Assembly: GCA_030613705.1 (NCBI GenBank) | Contig: JAUWLJ010000167.1 | Coordinates: 1-5,553 of the forward strand | DNA length: 5,553 nt | Direction of reading: 5' to 3' | DNA from: Chloroflexota bacterium | GTDB lineage: Bacteria; Chloroflexota; Anaerolineae; Anaerolineales; UBA4823 | In this document: positions 1-5,553 of the stretch, piece after piece | How positions within the stretch are numbered: position 1 is the stretch's first letter | How the letters are laid out: each line of letters begins with the position of its first letter | The notes under the pieces: generated by a model | The model's input: the letters and a program-made list of their open reading frames with translations, nothing else | What the model was told of the DNA's origin: nothing | Databases searched by the model: none | Position numbers and translations under genes: made by a program

Positions 1-21
1 CATTTTAGTACTATTTTTCCA

Positions 22-49
22 TTGAAATAATCAGGATATTGCGTATGAT
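22..49 (+). promoter_or_regulatory. Predicted sigma70-type promoter of the dehydrogenase gene
   Basis: TTGAAA at 22-27 matches the -35 consensus in 5 of 6 positions. TATGAT at 44-49 matches the -10 consensus in 5 of 6. They are separated by a 16-bp spacer. Transcription would begin near 55-57, leaving a leader of only about 11-13 nt before the ATG at 68. The call rests on motif and spacing alone; the region is AT-rich, so a chance match is possible. Confidence 0.5.
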
Positions 50-55
50 CGGATT

Positions 56-58
56 GGA
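56..58 (+). promoter_or_regulatory. Weak Shine-Dalgarno core before the dehydrogenase
   Basis: A GGA core lies 9 nt upstream of the ATG at 68. If the predicted promoter is used, this core sits at or next to the transcript's 5' end, so initiation may be close to leaderless. No stronger purine-rich site is present. Confidence 0.3.
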
Positions 59-67
59 TTAAATCAA

Positions 68-1324
68 ATGAAACCTGGATACCTCCGCATTATTCTCATT
101 TTCCTAATCTTATCGGTTGGATTTCCCTTCGAAAATCAGGATGGACAAGCGGGCAGTCAAACCAGCTGGCCGATCATTGGCACGACTTTCATCGTCGGGG
201 GATTAGAAAATCCTGTCCATATCACGAATGCTGGGGATGGTAGTGGGCGTATATTCGTTGTCGAGCAGCGCGGCCGAATACGCATAATTGACAACAACTC
301 TCTCCAGTCAACTTTTTTAGATATCAGCGACCGCGTCCGCTCTCCCTTCAATAAGGGTGGGACTGAGGAAGGTCTGCTCAGTGTAGCCTTTCCACCTGGT
401 TTCGGTAACGATAAACCATACTTCTACGTTTATTACACGCTTCAAAATGGGAATAACAGAGTTTCCCGTTTTACTGTGAGTGGAAATCCCAACCTTGCTG
501 ATCCGGCGTCAGAGCGGACGATTTTAGATTTGGCGCACCCCACCTTTGTAAATCATAATGGCGGTCAACTCGCTTTCGGTCCTGATGGATATTTATACAT
601 TGGAACGGGTGATGGGGGTGGGGGTGGAGATCCAAATAACCACGCACAAAACCCAGATTCTTTGCTGGGAAAAATGTTGCGGATCGATGTAGAGCTGACA
701 AACACCTTGCAAAGCTCTGGAAATTTCTTAATTTATCTACCTTTGATTCTAAACAACAGCTCCAGCCCCCCATACCGCATCCCCTCCGACAACCCCTTCG
801 TCGGAGTTGCTGGATATCGGAGTGAAATCTGGGCATTGGGTTTGCGAAACCCCTGGCGATTTTCTTTTGACCGCCTGACGGGAGATTTATACATTGGTGA
901 TGTAGGCCAAAATACGTGGGAGGAGGTTGACTTCCAACCTGCCACCAGTTCTGGTGGTGAGAATTACGGTTGGAAAATTATGGAAGGCAGGGAATGCTAT
1001 AACAGCAGCACCTGCGACAGCAGTGGTCTGACAATGCCGGTAGTCACCTACGAGACCCAGGTCTCGGGTTGTGCGGTTAGTGGGGGTTATGTTTATCGGG
1101 GATCCAGCTATCCAGGTTTACAAGGCATTTACTTCGTTGGAGATTATTGTTCCGGAAAGATCTGGGGGCTGCAAAAAATTGAAAATACCTGGCAAAACCA
1201 GGAATTCGAAATTCCTGCTCATCGGATATCCAGCTTTGGCGAGGATGAAGAGGGAGAGCTCTATTTGGTTGACTATTCCTCCGGAGCCATTTACCAGATC
1301 ATCGCTATCACCTCAGGATCGTAA
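68..1324 (+). CDS. Secreted PQQ-dependent glucose/sorbosone dehydrogenase family protein
   Basis: This is a 418-residue six-bladed beta-propeller of the GSDH family (soluble aldose sugar dehydrogenase, YliI/Asd-like). Members oxidise sugars or related alcohols with PQQ and calcium outside the cytoplasm. Residues 1-30 form a Sec-type signal peptide: basic n-region, hydrophobic core around residues 8-19, and no lipobox cysteine, so the product is probably released rather than lipid-anchored. The family core is clear: N-H-N-G-G at 162-166, with His163 matching the catalytic base of soluble glucose dehydrogenase; F-G-P-D-G-Y-L-Y-I-G-T-G-D from 170; a glycine-rich loop ending in D-P at 182-189; L-G-K-M-L-R-I-D at 200-207; G-L-R-N-P-W-R-F-S-F-D at 258-268; G-D-V-G-Q-N-x-W-E-E-V-D at 277-288; and E-N-Y-G-W at 298-302. 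Cysteines at 310, 316, 335 and 361 sit where extracellular homologues often have disulfides. An insertion at about 211-236 contains YLPLILNN. No PQQ synthesis gene is in the window. The substrate cannot be told from sequence, and a non-enzymatic propeller role remains possible. Confidence 0.88.
   Translation: MKPGYLRIILIFLILSVGFPFENQDGQAGSQTSWPIIGTTFIVGGLENPVHITNAGDGSGRIFVVEQRGRIRIIDNNSLQSTFLDISDRVRSPFNKGGTEEGLLSVAFPPGFGNDKPYFYVYYTLQNGNNRVSRFTVSGNPNLADPASERTILDLAHPTFVNHNGGQLAFGPDGYLYIGTGDGGGGGDPNNHAQNPDSLLGKMLRIDVELTNTLQSSGNFLIYLPLILNNSSSPPYRIPSDNPFVGVAGYRSEIWALGLRNPWRFSFDRLTGDLYIGDVGQNTWEEVDFQPATSSGGENYGWKIMEGRECYNSSTCDSSGLTMPVVTYETQVSGCAVSGGYVYRGSSYPGLQGIYFVGDYCSGKIWGLQKIENTWQNQEFEIPAHRISSFGEDEEGELYLVDYSSGAIYQIIAITSGS
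607..627 (+). other. G-rich tract in the dehydrogenase coding strand
   Basis: Runs of 3, 5, 5 and 2 guanines lie within 21 bases, separated by short T-containing spacers. They encode the glycine-rich loop at residues 181-187. The tract could fold into a two-tier G-quadruplex in DNA or mRNA. Glycine codon use at a conserved loop is the simplest explanation. Confidence 0.4.
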
Positions 1325-1396
1325 TCACCCAACACTTCTTGAATTCCCAATAACCCTTACTCAGAGGCGGAATCGGTTTTCATGGACTAGAACCTG
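1325..1396. other. Convergent intergenic region
   Basis: These 72 bases separate the stop codons of the dehydrogenase (+) and the ATPase gene (-). Apart from the left end of the + strand terminator hairpin, which starts at 1392, I see no gene and no repeat. I also see no hairpin followed by a T tract in the minus direction, so the minus-strand message has no obvious intrinsic terminator here and may extend antisense into the dehydrogenase gene or end by Rho. Confidence 0.5.
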
Positions 1397-1426
1397 TTAC
1401 TTGAGAATGTAATAGGTGGATTTTTT
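1392..1426 (+). terminator. Intrinsic terminator candidate for the dehydrogenase mRNA
   Basis: The arms at 1392-1400 and 1409-1417 form a 9-bp stem with one G-U pair in RNA, around an 8-nt loop. Three nucleotides later come six consecutive T residues (1421-1426). Polarity favours the + strand: on the minus strand the wobble becomes a C-A mismatch and no T tract follows the stem. The site lies about 70-100 nt after the dehydrogenase stop and overlaps the last codons of the convergent ATPase gene. The stem is only moderately GC-rich, so termination efficiency is uncertain. Confidence 0.55.
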
Positions 1427-2803
1427 ATCCCCAATCTTCAGCAAAACCCCCCGCGAGACCAGATCTGCTAAATCCCGGCGCAGGGTTTCCGGATGCACGT
1501 CCGGACACAGCTCCTGGAATTCACGGTTTGTTATCCGCCGGCGAGTTCCCAGGTAATTGAGAGCAGATACCTGGCGGGGATTGATAGCGAGCAGCTGGTA
1601 CTGGGACATATCAGGTATAGCGAACTCTTCTGCGGGAGTGTTGTAGAGTGTGACTCGGAAGGCTCCCACAACTTCCTCGAATTTGGGTGGTGAGAGCGAA
1701 TTTTCTCCCATTAAGGAAACCACCCGATCTAATCCGTATCCCAGCCGTTCGATATAACCCAGATCTGCCAGCACCTGAACGATGACTGGGTTGCGGGAGA
1801 AACGAGCCTCCATTATGTTATCGATCGTGACAGGTCCAGGGAGACCACCTGGGGAAGTCACTTCCAATCGATCCGAGAAGAGATTCAAGTGGATACTATC
1901 CCCCTGGATATTGTAATCCCGGTGGGCGACCGCATTGACCACCAATTCACGGACCGCGTCAAATGGGTATTCCAATACTTCCTGGTGCTGCAACCCGATC
2001 ATGCGAACTACGCTCTGTAAGTTTGCCCGTAAAAATTTTTCAACCTGCTGTAATTGAGAAGGTAATGAACCATTTATCTCTTGCCTGATAAAGCGATCGC
2101 CGAAAGAATGTCCAGTGAATCGTCCTGCCAGGATTTGGGCAGCTGGCAGCCATCGTTGGGGAGAGCGACCAAACAATAAGAGTGCTGCATTCGTTGGGCG
2201 TAGTTCACCATCAACTTCGTGCAAGCACCCCCTTTGCAGCAGGAGATTCTCAAACGTTAATCGGCTATCCCCCTGCGGAACTTTCACCACAGCATAATAC
2301 GCCTGGGCATACGCCTCTATTTGCTGAGCATCCAAATCCTGATAAGTAACAGCTGGAGGAGTGCGAGATTCAAACAGCACCAGTCCCTTTTCCACCAGTA
2401 ATTGGCGTAATTGGCGGGGTGGGATTGGGTTTGACAGCCTGCCTTCCCGCCAATAATAACGTCCCTCCAAACTGTAGATATGAGGCAACCCTTGAGGTAC
2501 GATGATTTCCAATACCTCAACTTGAGCGACCCGCTGTGTTTTAGGAACAGGTATTACCAGGGTTGGCTCCGCGTACAAACATGCCCGGAAGACGCGATCG
2601 AGCGCAGAGGGGACGTCCTGCAACCCATGGATTTTTCCTGACTTTGGATTGATACCTAAGAAAAGTGTACCGCCCGCTGTGTTTGCCATGGCGACAAGTG
2701 TGGCAGCCAATTCCCCCATTTGCACTTCCTCTAAAAACCAGTGCAGATCAGGTGCCATACCTTGGGCTAAAAGCGGGTAAATATTAAAATCAGCTGAATC
2801 CAC
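1397..2803 (-). CDS. AlbA_2 / GHKL-ATPase / winged-helix protein (COG2865-like predicted regulator)
   Basis: The 468-residue protein has three recognisable parts. Residues about 8-135 resemble the AlbA_2 (Schlafen AAA_4, formerly 'divergent AAA') domain: A-N-T-A-G-G-T-L-F-L-G-I at 40-51 and Y-Y-W-R-E-G at 116-121. Residues about 200-390 match the GHKL-type ATPase annotated as the RecG-like C-terminal domain (HATPase_c_4): N-A-A-L-L-L-F-G at 205-212, the N-box R-E-L-V-V-N-A-V-A-H-R-D-Y with Asn290, D-R-L-E-V-T-S-P-G-G at 311-320, and R-N-P-V-I with G-Y-I-E-R-L-G-Y-G at 337-357. Residues about 405-468 look like a winged helix, with a recognition helix around 437-450 (T-L-R-R-D-L) and a wing near 457-464. 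These proteins are usually annotated as ATP-binding transcriptional regulators; it is not RecG helicase. The usual E-F-K signature near residues 20-25 is absent here. The start is GTG at 2803: no ATG, GTG or TTG lies in frame between it and at least the last 20 codons of lon, and a start at Met16 would trim the domain. The gap to lon is 47 nt with no terminator, which suggests co-transcription. The target is unknown. Confidence 0.8.
   Translation of the reverse strand: MDSADFNIYPLLAQGMAPDLHWFLEEVQMGELAATLVAMANTAGGTLFLGINPKSGKIHGLQDVPSALDRVFRACLYAEPTLVIPVPKTQRVAQVEVLEIIVPQGLPHIYSLEGRYYWREGRLSNPIPPRQLRQLLVEKGLVLFESRTPPAVTYQDLDAQQIEAYAQAYYAVVKVPQGDSRLTFENLLLQRGCLHEVDGELRPTNAALLLFGRSPQRWLPAAQILAGRFTGHSFGDRFIRQEINGSLPSQLQQVEKFLRANLQSVVRMIGLQHQEVLEYPFDAVRELVVNAVAHRDYNIQGDSIHLNLFSDRLEVTSPGGLPGPVTIDNIMEARFSRNPVIVQVLADLGYIERLGYGLDRVVSLMGENSLSPPKFEEVVGAFRVTLYNTPAEEFAIPDMSQYQLLAINPRQVSALNYLGTRRRITNREFQELCPDVHPETLRRDLADLVSRGVLLKIGDKKSTYYILK
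2093..2100. repeat. GCGATCGC palindrome (copy 1)
   Basis: An exact eight-base palindrome inside the ATPase coding sequence, identical to one at 5530-5537. It has the core of the HIP1 motif common in cyanobacteria. Two copies in 5.5 kb exceed simple base-composition expectation, but the count is too small to show genome-wide enrichment. Confidence 0.35.
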
Positions 2804-2850
2804 TTGAGGAATTGTCTCTATGACGCGCGGTTGACCGATCCAACGAGAAG
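2804..2850 (-). other. Short intergenic gap between lon and the ATPase gene
   Basis: These 47 nt hold no stable hairpin with a T tract and no convincing promoter. The Shine-Dalgarno site for the GTG start is weak: a GAG at 2816-2818 is 12 nt from the start codon. The ATPase reading frame remains open through this gap and back into the end of lon, but without a usable start codon. The layout fits read-through transcription from lon with modest expression of the downstream gene. Confidence 0.45.
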
Positions 2851-5370
2851 TTATACTCCTGGATGAATAGCAGGAGGTTCTCCGTTGGATTTGGCAGGGG
2901 TATCCACTGAGGATAGCCCAGATTTCAAGGTCCGGCTTCTACGACTTGTCTTGGAGGGCATTAAAGCGATATCCAATACCTGATCCATATTTTCAACAAG
3001 GACGATCTCCAGTTCAGCCCGAACCTGCTTGGGTACTTCTACCAAATCTTTGTCATTGCGTTTGGGTAAAATCACAGTTTTTAAACCAACCCGGTGTCCG
3101 GAAAGCACTTTCTCCCGCACACCACCCACCGGTAATATCCGCCCGCGCAAGGTAATTTCTCCGGTCATACCGACATCCTTGCGCACCTTACGACTGGTGA
3201 AAGCGGATATTAACGCCGTCGCGATCGTGATCCCTGCGCTGGGCCCATCTTTTGGTATTGAACCCTCTGGAATATGGATATGGATGTCTATGTCGTCAAA
3301 TAAATCTGATTTGATTGCTAATTCCTTGGCGCGTGATTTCAGATACGAAAGTGCGGCTTGGGCAGATTCTTGCATCACATTGCCAATCTGACCGGTGATC
3401 TGCAGATTTCCTTTACCCGCAACCAGCAAAACTTCAACTGGCATGATCTCACCTCCATTTACCGTCCAGGCAATGGCGGTCGCCACACCCACTTCGTTCC
3501 GCCGCTCTGCTTCCAGGTTGAAAATTGGGGGAGGGCCAAGAAAACGTTCCACGGATGCCGACCCTACGCGATGTGGGTAGCGTTTCTTTTCTGCCTTCAG
3601 GCGGGCGATTTTTCGGCAAATACGCCCGATCTCGCGCTCCACATTACGTACTCCGGCTTCATAAGTATATTCACGGATCAGCCTTTTCAATGCCAGCTCG
3701 GTGAACTGGAATTCTTTACCCTGCAATCCGTTCTCCTCCATCTGGCGAGGGATCAGGAAACGACGGGCAATTTCGATCTTCTCCTCTTCGATATAACCTG
3801 GAAACTCGATCAACTCCATTCGGTCAAGCAGGGCGAAGGGGATGGTCGCCGTAGTATTGGCAGTGGTGATAAACATGACCTTGGATAAGTCATACGGCAG
3901 CTCAAGGTAGTGGTCAGAGAAGGTGTGATTCTGTTCTGGGTCGAGAACTTCGAGTAAAGCTGCAGCCGGATCACCCCGAAAGTCTTGCCCCAGCTTGTCC
4001 ACCTCATCTAACATGAAGAGTGGGTTGACCGTACCTGCTCTGCGCATGGTCTGCAGAATCCGTCCCGGCAGCGCACCGATATAAGTGCGGCGGTGCCCGC
4101 GAATCTCTGCCTCATCTCGCACTCCACCCAGCGAGAGGCGCACAAACTTACGCCCCAAGGCCTCACTGATCGATTTGCCCAACGAGGTCTTGCCTGTCCC
4201 AGGTGCTCCGACAAAGCATAAAATCGGCTGGCGGGCGCGCTTTGGGCTCAGGCTGCGGACTGCGATATATTCCAGGATGCGATCCTTGATCCGCGGTAGA
4301 CCATAATGGTATTCCTCCAAGGTTTTACTCGCATGGGGCACATCCAGGTTATCCTCGGTTGTCTCTGTCCAGGGCAACTCCAGGATCCACTCCAGGTAGG
4401 TACGGATGATGCCGACCTCTGGAGAAAGCGGTGGCATCTGGCTCAAGCGGTCCGCTTCCTTGAGTGCCCGAACTTGGACTTCTTCCGGTAAGCTGACGCC
4501 CTCAATGCGACTGCGCAGCTCGTTGATCTCCCGGGACCAGGGATCTCCTTCACCCAGCTCCGACTGGATGACCTTCATTTGCTCTCGCAGGTAATATTCC
4601 CGTTGGGTGCGGTCTACCTCTCCTTGAGCCTTGGTGTGGATTTCATCTTCCAATTCCAATACATCTGCTTCTTGTGCGAGCATCTTAACCACTCGCTGCA
4701 GTCGCTCTAAAGGTTCAGGGATCATCAGCAATTCCTGCCGTTCTTCAATCGGAGGTGCGATAGTGGTCGCGATCATGTCCGCCAACCAACCCGGTTCTTC
4801 AATATTTAATGCATAGAGATAAGCTTCTTCCGGCAGGCTGCGATCCAGCTGGATAACGCGTTGGAACAGCTCAAGAGTTGTCCGCATGGTGGCATCGATC
4901 TGCCGGTTTACATCGGTTGGTTCAAAGATGCGCCTTGCCCGAACTATCAGAAACGGTTCACCCTGAGTAAACTCGATGATCTCCAATCTACGCCGGCCTT
5001 GCACCAGTGCGGAGCTTGATCCATCCGGCATGCTTAATAATCGACCGACCGCAATTTCTACCCCAATTGGATAAAAATCTCCCGGTCCAGGATCATCTTG
5101 GTCCGGATCGCGCTGCAAGAGCGCGATCATGGTTTGATCTTCCAGTTGCGTGTCTTCGATCGCCAAGAGCGATCCTTCACGCCCCACAAATATTGGGGAG
5201 ACCATCCGGGGGTAAATCACCAGATCGCGTAAAGGTATTGCCGGGCACTCGATAAACCCATCTTCATCGGACAGGGAATCCTGGACGCTGTACAGCTCTT
5301 CCGTACGCCGGTGCAGGGTCTCGCCAAATTCGCCTTCGTCTTCTCTCAAAAACCAATCTCGGTTTCTCAT
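2851..5370 (-). CDS. lon: ATP-dependent Lon protease (LonA, Ser-Lys)
   Basis: Lon is a homohexameric cytoplasmic AAA+ protease that unfolds and degrades misfolded proteins and specific regulators. At 839 residues this is about 55 longer than E. coli Lon (784), the excess lying in both tails. Residues 1-42 are an acidic extension; the LAN substrate-binding domain begins near residue 44 (P-A-I-P-L-R-D-L) and is followed by a helical coiled-coil stretch at about 225-310. The ATPase module has Walker A G-A-P-G-T-G-K-T at 388-395, pore loop R-T-Y-I-G with Tyr430, Walker B L-F-M-L-D-E at 451-456, sensor-1 Asn505, arginine finger Arg517 in L-L-D-R-M-E, and sensor-2 Arg575. The protease domain has P-K-D-G-P-S-A-G with nucleophile Ser711 and Lys754 in V-R-E-K; their 43-residue spacing equals that of E. 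coli Ser679/Lys722. The last ~35 residues are a basic, Ser/Pro-rich tail beyond the fold. The ATG is 2 nt after the folC stop with a GGA 8 nt upstream; the next Met (56) is already inside the LAN domain. No CIRCE operator is visible. Everything needed for activity is present. Confidence 0.97.
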   Translation of the reverse strand: MRNRDWFLREDEGEFGETLHRRTEELYSVQDSLSDEDGFIECPAIPLRDLVIYPRMVSPIFVGREGSLLAIEDTQLEDQTMIALLQRDPDQDDPGPGDFYPIGVEIAVGRLLSMPDGSSSALVQGRRRLEIIEFTQGEPFLIVRARRIFEPTDVNRQIDATMRTTLELFQRVIQLDRSLPEEAYLYALNIEEPGWLADMIATTIAPPIEERQELLMIPEPLERLQRVVKMLAQEADVLELEDEIHTKAQGEVDRTQREYYLREQMKVIQSELGEGDPWSREINELRSRIEGVSLPEEVQVRALKEADRLSQMPPLSPEVGIIRTYLEWILELPWTETTEDNLDVPHASKTLEEYHYGLPRIKDRILEYIAVRSLSPKRARQPILCFVGAPGTGKTSLGKSISEALGRKFVRLSLGGVRDEAEIRGHRRTYIGALPGRILQTMRRAGTVNPLFMLDEVDKLGQDFRGDPAAALLEVLDPEQNHTFSDHYLELPYDLSKVMFITTANTTATIPFALLDRMELIEFPGYIEEEKIEIARRFLIPRQMEENGLQGKEFQFTELALKRLIREYTYEAGVRNVEREIGRICRKIARLKAEKKRYPHRVGSASVERFLGPPPIFNLEAERRNEVGVATAIAWTVNGGEIMPVEVLLVAGKGNLQITGQIGNVMQESAQAALSYLKSRAKELAIKSDLFDDIDIHIHIPEGSIPKDGPSAGITIATALISAFTSRKVRKDVGMTGEITLRGRILPVGGVREKVLSGHRVGLKTVILPKRNDKDLVEVPKQVRAELEIVLVENMDQVLDIALMPSKTSRRSRTLKSGLSSVDTPAKSNGEPPAIHPGV

Positions 5371-5381
5371 ATTTAAATTCC
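5371..5381 (-). promoter_or_regulatory. Shine-Dalgarno GGA and folC-lon junction
   Basis: On the minus strand a GGA core at 5381-5379 lies 8 nt before the lon ATG. It falls inside the last codons of folC, whose TAA stop (5375-5373) is separated from the ATG by two nucleotides. This arrangement favours translational coupling, with terminating ribosomes restarting on lon. Confidence 0.55.
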
Positions 5382-5553
5382 AGTATACAATAAGTTTTTT
5401 TCACTCGAACAGGCCAGCCAAACAGACCGGGCCGCAGCAGCTACGAAAATAGATCCAGTCACTAAAATAACTGCTTCTCCATCAGCCATAAGCGCGGCCT
5501 CGTCTAACGCTTCTTCGACTGAAGAGGTCGCGATCGCCAGGCAGCCCATTTCG
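5373..5553 (-). CDS. folC: Folylpolyglutamate synthase / dihydrofolate synthase, C-terminal fragment
   Basis: Only the last 59 codons are inside the window; the 5' part continues beyond base 5553. FolC is a cytoplasmic Mur-ligase-family enzyme that adds glutamate to folates (and, in bifunctional forms, to dihydropteroate). The visible piece carries the family's C-terminal pattern: a helix with E-E-A-L-D-E-A-A-L-M-A (fragment residues 13-23), then A-V-I-L-V-T-G-S-I-F-V-A (27-38), corresponding to the ILVTGSLFVVGE-type strand and turn that closes the Mur-ligase C-terminal Rossmann-like domain. The last ~12 residues beyond the domain are not recognisable. The Mur ligase that best fits this motif is FolC, but with so little sequence the call is not certain. 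The reading frame runs directly into the lon start, suggesting a folC-lon operon. Confidence 0.75.
   Translation of the reverse strand, partial: EMGCLAIATSSVEEALDEAALMADGEAVILVTGSIFVAAAARSVWLACSSEKNLLYTGI
5530..5537. repeat. GCGATCGC palindrome (copy 2)
   Basis: A second exact copy, inside folC. It encodes alanine and isoleucine codons in the reading frame used there, so codon choice may account for it. Confidence 0.35.

Noticed and set aside
471..836. A 121-codon minus-strand frame antisense to the dehydrogenase
   Set aside because: The opposite strand encodes conserved propeller motifs; the antisense product is rich in unstructured Arg/His/Ser and has no family resemblance.
1325..1396. 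A bidirectional terminator between the convergent genes
   Set aside because: The only hairpin with a T tract works in the + direction; the minus direction has a mismatch and no T tract.
1071..1412. A 113-codon + strand frame overlapping the 3' end of the dehydrogenase gene
   Set aside because: It is out of frame with a clear conserved gene, has no recognisable domain or signal, and runs through the terminator candidate.
1397..2803. The ATPase gene as RecG helicase
   Set aside because: Similarity is to the domain named 'RecG-like C-terminal', which is a GHKL-type fold. No Walker A/B helicase motifs are present.
3358..3888. A 176-codon + strand open frame antisense to lon
   Set aside because: It lies wholly within the strongly conserved lon gene, its product matches no family I recognise, and no ribosome binding site is apparent. 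It is a shadow of the lon codon pattern.
1397..5370. Lon plus the Schlafen-like ATPase as a new anti-phage defence module
   Set aside because: Lon here is a standard housekeeping LonA with canonical residues, the partner looks like a regulator, and no nuclease, toxin, transposase or integrase is nearby.
5382..5387. TATACT on the minus strand as a -10 box for a private lon promoter
   Set aside because: No acceptable -35 hexamer lies 16-18 bp upstream (only an A7 tract and unrelated bases), and it would leave about 5 nt of leader. A leaderless lon start is possible but unsupported.

Overview
The window looks like ordinary chromosomal sequence from a bacterium with roughly balanced GC content. 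The likeliest source is Chloroflexota, perhaps Anaerolineae-like. That placement is an inference from the style of the Lon and ATPase proteins and from a YLPLIL-type peptide in the secreted enzyme; it is not proven by any marker gene. There is no rRNA, tRNA, CRISPR array, insertion sequence or phage gene.

Layout. On the + strand, a sigma70-like promoter (22-49) with a very short leader drives a secreted PQQ-type glucose/sorbosone dehydrogenase homologue (68-1324). The only good intrinsic terminator candidate for it (1392-1426) lies inside the 3' end of the convergent gene. The rest of the window is one minus-strand run, in transcription order: the last 59 codons of folC (5373-5553, cut by the window edge), a full-length Lon protease (2851-5370) starting 2 nt after the folC stop, and, 47 nt after lon, an AlbA_2/GHKL-ATPase/winged-helix protein (1397-2803) with a GTG start.

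How the genes relate. The minus-strand genes probably form an operon: folC and lon are almost certainly translationally coupled, and no terminator is visible between lon and the ATPase gene. Lon is the ATP-dependent quality-control protease and has all its AAA+ and Ser-Lys catalytic residues. The third gene is probably a DNA-binding regulator, and its AlbA_2 domain has lost the usual E-F-K signature. The dehydrogenase is an independent transcription unit whose product acts outside the cytoplasm.

I found no convincing new multi-gene system. The points most worth a second look are the YLPLIL insertion in the dehydrogenase, the degenerate AlbA_2 motif in a gene apparently co-transcribed with lon, and the terminator nested in a convergent coding sequence.
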